From an uncultured Collinsella sp. (GTDB lineage: Bacteria; Actinomycetota; Coriobacteriia; Coriobacteriales; Coriobacteriaceae): 9,366 bases of DNA. The translations under genes were made by a program, and so were the position numbers. Location of the stretch: NCBI GenBank assembly GCA_900550835.1, contig URTP01000084.1:1-9366 (forward strand), written 5' to 3'. Under the pieces are notes generated by a model that saw only the letters and a list, made by a program, of their open reading frames with translations, ran no database searches and was not told where the DNA came from. Of the stretch, positions 7,051-9,366 are shown in pieces (position 1 is the first letter of the stretch; each line of letters begins with the position of its first letter).

Positions 7051-7694
7051 TACGAGAACCGGCGCATTAAACCGACAACTTTACCCAAAATAACGGGGTT
7101 CGTCGCATAGATGGGCTCCATAGTGTCGTTCTCGGGCTGCAAGCGCACGCGCCCCTGCTCCTTGTAGAACGTCTTGACGGTCGCTGAACCATCAATCATG
7201 GCCACGACAATTTCGCCGTTCATGGCACTCTTTTGTTCACGGACGATGATGTAATCGCCATTGAAGATGCCGACATTGATCATTGAGCTCCCATGCACCT
7301 CAAGGATAAAGGAACCCTGATCAGTGGCGATTTCGGTCGGGATAGTAAACGTGTCTTCAATATTCTGCTCGGCCAGAATGGGAATCCCTGCCGCGACGCG
7401 ACCAACGAGCGGTAGCGAGACCGTTCCGCGAGGTGCGGTGGGCTCGTCAGATTTAGAAATTGAGACAGAGGAACCGTCCTCGTTAAAGAGTTCCAGGGCG
7501 CGCGGTTTGGTGGCATCGCGCTTGAGTAGCCCGCGCGCCTCCAGGGCAGAGAGATGGGCGTGCACGGTGCTGGGGGAGGAAAGGCCCACGGCAGAAGCCA
7601 TCTCGCGCACGCTGGGCGGATAACCCTTCTCCTGCTGATATTCCTTGATGAAGTCGTAAATTTGCTGCTGACGCTTGGTAATTTTGCGAGCCAT
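7050..7694 (-). CDS. lexA: SOS repressor LexA
   Basis: Transcriptional repressor of the SOS regulon that cleaves itself when RecA filaments form on damaged DNA. The product is 214 residues. The N-terminal winged helix-turn-helix (KRQQQIYDFIKEYQQEKGYPP, then SVREMASAVGLSSPSTVHAHL) contacts DNA. The C-terminal S24 peptidase-like domain has the cleavage bond A102-G103 (VGRVAAGIP), the catalytic serine S137 (HGSSMINVG) and the catalytic lysine K174 (ATVKTFY). The start at 7694 is chosen because AGAGAGGA lies seven bases upstream and the protein then begins MARKITKRQ; an in-frame ATG at 7715 has no ribosome binding site. The promoter region carries three LexA boxes, so the gene is autoregulated. 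A DUF1624 gene follows with one base of overlap. Confidence 0.98.
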   Translation of the reverse strand: MARKITKRQQQIYDFIKEYQQEKGYPPSVREMASAVGLSSPSTVHAHLSALEARGLLKRDATKPRALELFNEDGSSVSISKSDEPTAPRGTVSLPLVGRVAAGIPILAEQNIEDTFTIPTEIATDQGSFILEVHGSSMINVGIFNGDYIIVREQKSAMNGEIVVAMIDGSATVKTFYKEQGRVRLQPENDTMEPIYATNPVILGKVVGLMRRFS

Positions 7695-7701
7695 CAGGGC
7701 A

Positions 7702-7709
7702 TCCTCTCT
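7702..7709 (-). promoter_or_regulatory. Ribosome binding site deciding the lexA start
   Basis: Read on the minus strand, AGAGAGGA ends seven bases before the ATG at 7694. The alternative ATG at 7715 has no purine-rich site before it and lies beside LexA box 1. Confidence 0.7.
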
Positions 7710-7718
7710 ACCCATGTC

Positions 7719-7730
7719 AAACAAATGTTC
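7719..7730. promoter_or_regulatory. LexA box 1 (one mismatch)
   Basis: AAACAAATGTTC matches GAAC-N4-GTTC except for the first base. It lies closest to lexA, about 25 bases upstream of its start codon, probably in or near the lexA leader. It begins exactly 28 bases before box 2. Confidence 0.7.
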
Positions 7731-7739
7731 GAATTTTGC

Positions 7740-7767
7740 TTGACAGGAACAACTGTTCGAAGATAAT
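7740..7767 (+). promoter_or_regulatory. SOS promoter for the LysM gene
   Basis: A perfect -35 TTGACA (7740-7745) is followed after 16 bases by GATAAT (7762-7767), five of six matches to the -10. The expected start, near 7774, falls at LexA box 3, and LexA box 2 fills the spacer, so LexA binding should block RNA polymerase. It leads to a leader of about 80 bases before the LysM gene. The matching minus-strand promoter for lexA is not obvious; a TATTAT on that strand at 7771-7766 is a weak candidate. Confidence 0.8.
7747..7758. promoter_or_regulatory. LexA box 2 (perfect)
   Basis: GAACAACTGTTC is an exact GAAC-N4-GTTC site, placed directly after the -35 hexamer and before the -10 of the plus-strand promoter. 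Occupancy should repress the LysM gene and probably lexA as well. Confidence 0.93.
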
Positions 7768-7774
7768 AATAACC

Positions 7775-7786
7775 GAACATTCGTTC
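7775..7786. promoter_or_regulatory. LexA box 3 (perfect)
   Basis: GAACATTCGTTC is an exact GAAC-N4-GTTC site preceded by C, as in the Gram-positive consensus CGAAC-N4-GTTC. It covers the expected transcription start of the plus-strand promoter and starts exactly 28 bases after box 2. Confidence 0.92.
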
Positions 7787-7792
7787 TCGCGC

Positions 7793-7822
7793 TAGACATT
7801 TTTGTCCGCGCGGCTTGATAAA
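7793..7822 (+). promoter_or_regulatory. Possible second promoter for the LysM gene
   Basis: TAGACA (7793-7798, five of six) is followed after 18 bases by GATAAA (7817-7822, four of six). A small dyad GACA-TTTT-TGTC (7795-7806) overlaps the -35. If used, this promoter lies outside the LexA boxes and would give basal expression. It may be chance similarity. Confidence 0.25.
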
Positions 7823-7854
7823 ACTGTTCTCAGCAAAACACGCGAGAGGAGAAC

Positions 7855-8307
7855 ATGATGAACGCAACGAATATGGTCCAGGGAAACCTCGCCCTTAAGC
7901 TCGAGACGCCTGCAGAACCCACTTTTACGGTTGTTCAGGGTGGCCGCTCCGGCATTCAACCTTTGACCGTAAAGCCTGCTCGCAATCAGCAGGCTGTAGT
8001 CGCGCCGGCCCGCGTTGCCCTGAAGGTTCCGACGATTGTCGCCGTCGCCGTTGCGCTTACGCTCTTCTTTGTCCTCGCTACTTCGGTCTTTAGCGCTCGT
8101 CACGCCGTGTATGCCGAGTCCGTTTCCAACATTACTTACGAGACCATTCGCGTTCAGACTGGCGATTCTCTTTGGTCGCTTGCCGAGGAATATCCAATCG
8201 AAGGCCTTTCCACGCAAGAGACTTCCGACATGATCCGTAACGTCAATCATCTGGAGCATGGTTCGCTCGCCGCCGGTGCGCATCTTAAGGTTCCTGCTCG
8301 TTCGTAA
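7855..8307 (+). CDS. Membrane-anchored LysM protein, probable SOS division inhibitor (YneA/DivS-like)
   Basis: A 150-residue protein with an N-terminal region of about 55 residues of low complexity, one transmembrane helix at about residues 58-79 (VPTIVAVAVALTLFFVLATS), and a C-terminal LysM domain at about 98-147 (IRVQTGDSLWSLAEEY to AGAHLKVP) that would lie outside the cell and bind peptidoglycan. It is divergent from lexA and its promoter contains two perfect LexA boxes. Bacillus YneA (one membrane helix plus LysM) and Corynebacterium DivS occupy the same place beside lexA and delay cell division during SOS, so the same role is inferred here from position, architecture and control. The N-terminal region is longer than in YneA. 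GGAG at 7848-7851 lies three bases from the ATG at 7855 and six from the ATG at 7858, so either may be used. A plain cell-wall-binding protein is the alternative. Confidence 0.85.
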   Translation: MMNATNMVQGNLALKLETPAEPTFTVVQGGRSGIQPLTVKPARNQQAVVAPARVALKVPTIVAVAVALTLFFVLATSVFSARHAVYAESVSNITYETIRVQTGDSLWSLAEEYPIEGLSTQETSDMIRNVNHLEHGSLAAGAHLKVPARS

Positions 8308-8320
8308 TCATTATCGCGCT

Positions 8321-8364
8321 GCGCATGGTACCCTTGTTATCGTTTAAGAGGAGGTACCATGCGC
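8321..8364 (+). repeat. Perfect 12-bp inverted repeat over the nrdR start
   Basis: GCGCATGGTACC (8321-8332) and its exact reverse complement GGTACCATGCGC (8353-8364) enclose a 20-base loop. The downstream arm contains the last two G of the AGGAGG ribosome binding site (8349-8354), the ATG of nrdR (8359-8361) and its second codon. RNA that starts upstream, for example from the SOS promoter of the LysM gene, could fold so that the nrdR start is hidden. There is no T-tract, so it is not a normal terminator. A DNA operator is the alternative. Confidence 0.75.
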
Positions 8365-8802
8365 TGTCCCAAATGCGGCAAGGCACATACCCGCGTCGTT
8401 GATTCCCGTATGCAGGAGTCAAATAACACCATTAAGCGCCGTCGCGAATGTTGCTCGTGTAACTATCGCTTTACAACGTTCGAGCGATGCGAGGACCCTA
8501 TCGAGGTCATTAAGTCAGACGGAACCAAGCAGCGGTTCGATCGCAATAAGCTGCTCGTCGGCTTGATGCGCGCCACCATCAAGCGCGATATCGACACTAA
8601 GAAGCTCAATGAGATTATCGACGACATCGAGGTCGAGCTGCGCTCTCGCACACTGACGGCCGTCACGTCCCATGAGTTGGGTGACATGGTGCTCAAGCGC
8701 TTGGCCAAGATCGACAAGGTTGCGTACATCCGTTTTGCCTCGGTCTACCGCGATTTCAAAGACGTCGATGAATTTCTGCAAGAGCTCGACAAGCTAAGGT
8801 GA
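8359..8802 (+). CDS. nrdR: Transcriptional repressor NrdR
   Basis: ATP/dATP-sensing repressor of ribonucleotide reductase genes, 147 residues as usual. The N-terminal zinc ribbon uses C3, C6, C31 and C34 (MRCPKCG and ECCSCNYRFTTFE), with an extra cysteine at C32 between the last pair. An ATP-cone domain follows from about residue 46 (PIEVIKSDGTKQRFDRNKL) to 136 and ends in the diagnostic VAYIRFASVYRDFKDVDEF. AGGAGG at 8349-8354 sets the start. It follows the SOS-controlled LysM gene by 51 bases with no evident terminator, and dut follows four bases after its stop. The lexA-nrdR neighbourhood is common in actinobacteria. I saw no NrdR box in the window, so its targets lie elsewhere. Confidence 0.98.
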   Translation: MRCPKCGKAHTRVVDSRMQESNNTIKRRRECCSCNYRFTTFERCEDPIEVIKSDGTKQRFDRNKLLVGLMRATIKRDIDTKKLNEIIDDIEVELRSRTLTAVTSHELGDMVLKRLAKIDKVAYIRFASVYRDFKDVDEFLQELDKLR

Positions 8803-8806
8803 TTCC

Positions 8807-9250
8807 ATGTCCAACATTACCGTCAACATAAAGCGTCTCGACCCCACCGTCGAGCTTCCCAAATACGCCCATCCCACCGATGCCGGCTTGGATCTACGCT
8901 CCAACGAAGACTGCGTCCTGAAGCCCTTCGAACGCCGTCTGGTCTCTACGGGGCTGGCCATCGCCCTGCCCGATGGCTACGCCGGCTTCGTCCAGCCCCG
9001 CAGCGGCTTGGCCATCAAGCAGGGCTTGTCTATAGTCAACACGCCGGGCCTCATCGACGCTCACTACCGAGGAGAACTCAAGGTTATCCTCATCAACCTG
9101 GATCCCACCAACGACATCCAAATCAACAAAGGCGACCGCATAGCCCAACTCGTCATCCAAGAAGTCCCCACGGTCAATCTCATAGAAGTAGAAGAACTAG
9201 ACGAAACCGACCGAGGCAAAGGAGGCTTCGGCTCCAGCGGCATCGCCTAG
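8807..9250 (+). CDS. dut: dUTP diphosphatase (dUTPase)
   Basis: Hydrolyses dUTP to dUMP and diphosphate, keeping uracil out of DNA and feeding dTMP synthesis. The 147-residue product has all five motifs of the trimeric dUTPase family: DAGLDLR (25-31), PRSGLAIKQG (64-73), NTPGLIDAHYRG (78-89, with D84 and Y87 as the expected catalytic and base-stacking residues), GDRIAQLVI (109-117) and the C-terminal lid RGKGGFGSSG (136-145). AGGTGAT over the nrdR stop acts as ribosome binding site, so nrdR and dut form a pair that links two controls of the nucleotide pool. Its codon choice differs from the rest of the window: eight of nine Glu codons are GAA, and ATA, CTA, CGA and GGA cluster in the last third, where neighbours mostly use GAG, ATC, CTC/CTG, CGC/CGT and GGC. 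Confidence 0.98.
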   Translation: MSNITVNIKRLDPTVELPKYAHPTDAGLDLRSNEDCVLKPFERRLVSTGLAIALPDGYAGFVQPRSGLAIKQGLSIVNTPGLIDAHYRGELKVILINLDPTNDIQINKGDRIAQLVIQEVPTVNLIEVEELDETDRGKGGFGSSGIA

Positions 9251-9270
9251 GGCGCTCGTATCCCTCCCGC

Positions 9271-9363
9271 CCGGGGCTTACCTATATCATTCCATGCTCA
9301 AACATTCTCGCGTCGCTTCGCTCGCTGCGAAACTGCGCGTGGAACGATATAGGTAAGCCCCGG
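9271..9363. repeat. Long imperfect palindrome, probable dispersed repeat or MITE-like element
   Basis: A 23-base left arm (9271-9293, beginning CCGGGGCTTACC) is the reverse complement of the right arm (9341-9363, ending GGTAAGCCCCGG) with one mismatch. Allowing a one-base bulge, the arms extend a few bases outward to the window edge. The 47-base centre pairs further in part (ATGC with GCGT, then TTCGC 9317-9321 with GCGAA 9327-9331). No T-tract follows on either strand within the window, and the stem is far longer than a normal terminator, so a repeated palindromic element is more likely. It begins 21 bases after the dut stop, and 9251-9366 contains nothing else I can recognise. Confidence 0.75.
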
Positions 9364-9366
9364 CGG

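Noticed and set aside
7695..7799. Upstream extension of lexA to 7799 or 7715.
   Set aside because: The extension runs through the LexA boxes, lacks a ribosome binding site, and is not LexA-like; the start at 7694 fits both signal and family.
8308..8358. NrdR boxes or a clear -35/-10 promoter for nrdR.
   Set aside because: I found no ACA-N-AATAT-like box, and TATCGT at 8338-8343 has no partner -35 at suitable spacing.

Overview
The window reads as a chromosomal housekeeping locus of a moderately GC-rich, Gram-positive actinobacterium. Collinsella or a close relative in the Coriobacteriia is the best guess. The reasons are RNase Y together with SpoVS in a GC-rich genome, LexA boxes of the GAAC-N4-GTTC type, AGGAGG-type ribosome binding sites, and a gene order (rny, miaB, miaA, hflX, lexA, nrdR) that echoes the actinobacterial recA/lexA neighbourhood. 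The taxon is an inference from gene content, not from a marker gene.

Layout. Positions 1-6361 form one tightly packed plus-strand block: the 3' four fifths of rny (RNase Y), a GHKL-fold ATPase of unknown role, spoVS behind a palindrome-bearing promoter-like region, then miaB, miaA and hflX joined by one-base TAATG overlaps. The mia genes make ms2i6A at tRNA position 37. HflX is a ribosome-binding GTPase. A minus-strand pair follows: a DUF1624/HGSNAT-type membrane acyltransferase homologue (6346-7050) whose 3' end overlaps hflX, and lexA (7050-7694), which is upstream and overlaps it by one base. From 7695 to 7854 lies a divergent SOS control region with three LexA boxes spaced exactly 28 bp apart and a strong plus-strand promoter. 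That promoter drives a small membrane-anchored LysM protein (7855-8307), positioned and built like the SOS division inhibitors YneA and DivS. nrdR (8359-8802) and dut (8807-9250) follow on the plus strand. The window ends in a 93-bp imperfect palindrome that looks like a dispersed repeat.

How the parts fit. The left half concerns RNA decay, tRNA modification and ribosome rescue. The right half concerns the DNA-damage response and nucleotide pools: LexA represses itself, the coupled membrane acyltransferase and the LysM protein; NrdR represses ribonucleotide reductase; Dut removes dUTP. Points most worth following are the SOS wiring of the LysM and DUF1624 genes, a perfect 12-bp inverted repeat that would bury the nrdR start codon in read-through RNA, the GHKL ATPase between rny and spoVS, and the terminal palindrome. 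I saw no tRNA, rRNA, CRISPR array, transposase or phage gene.
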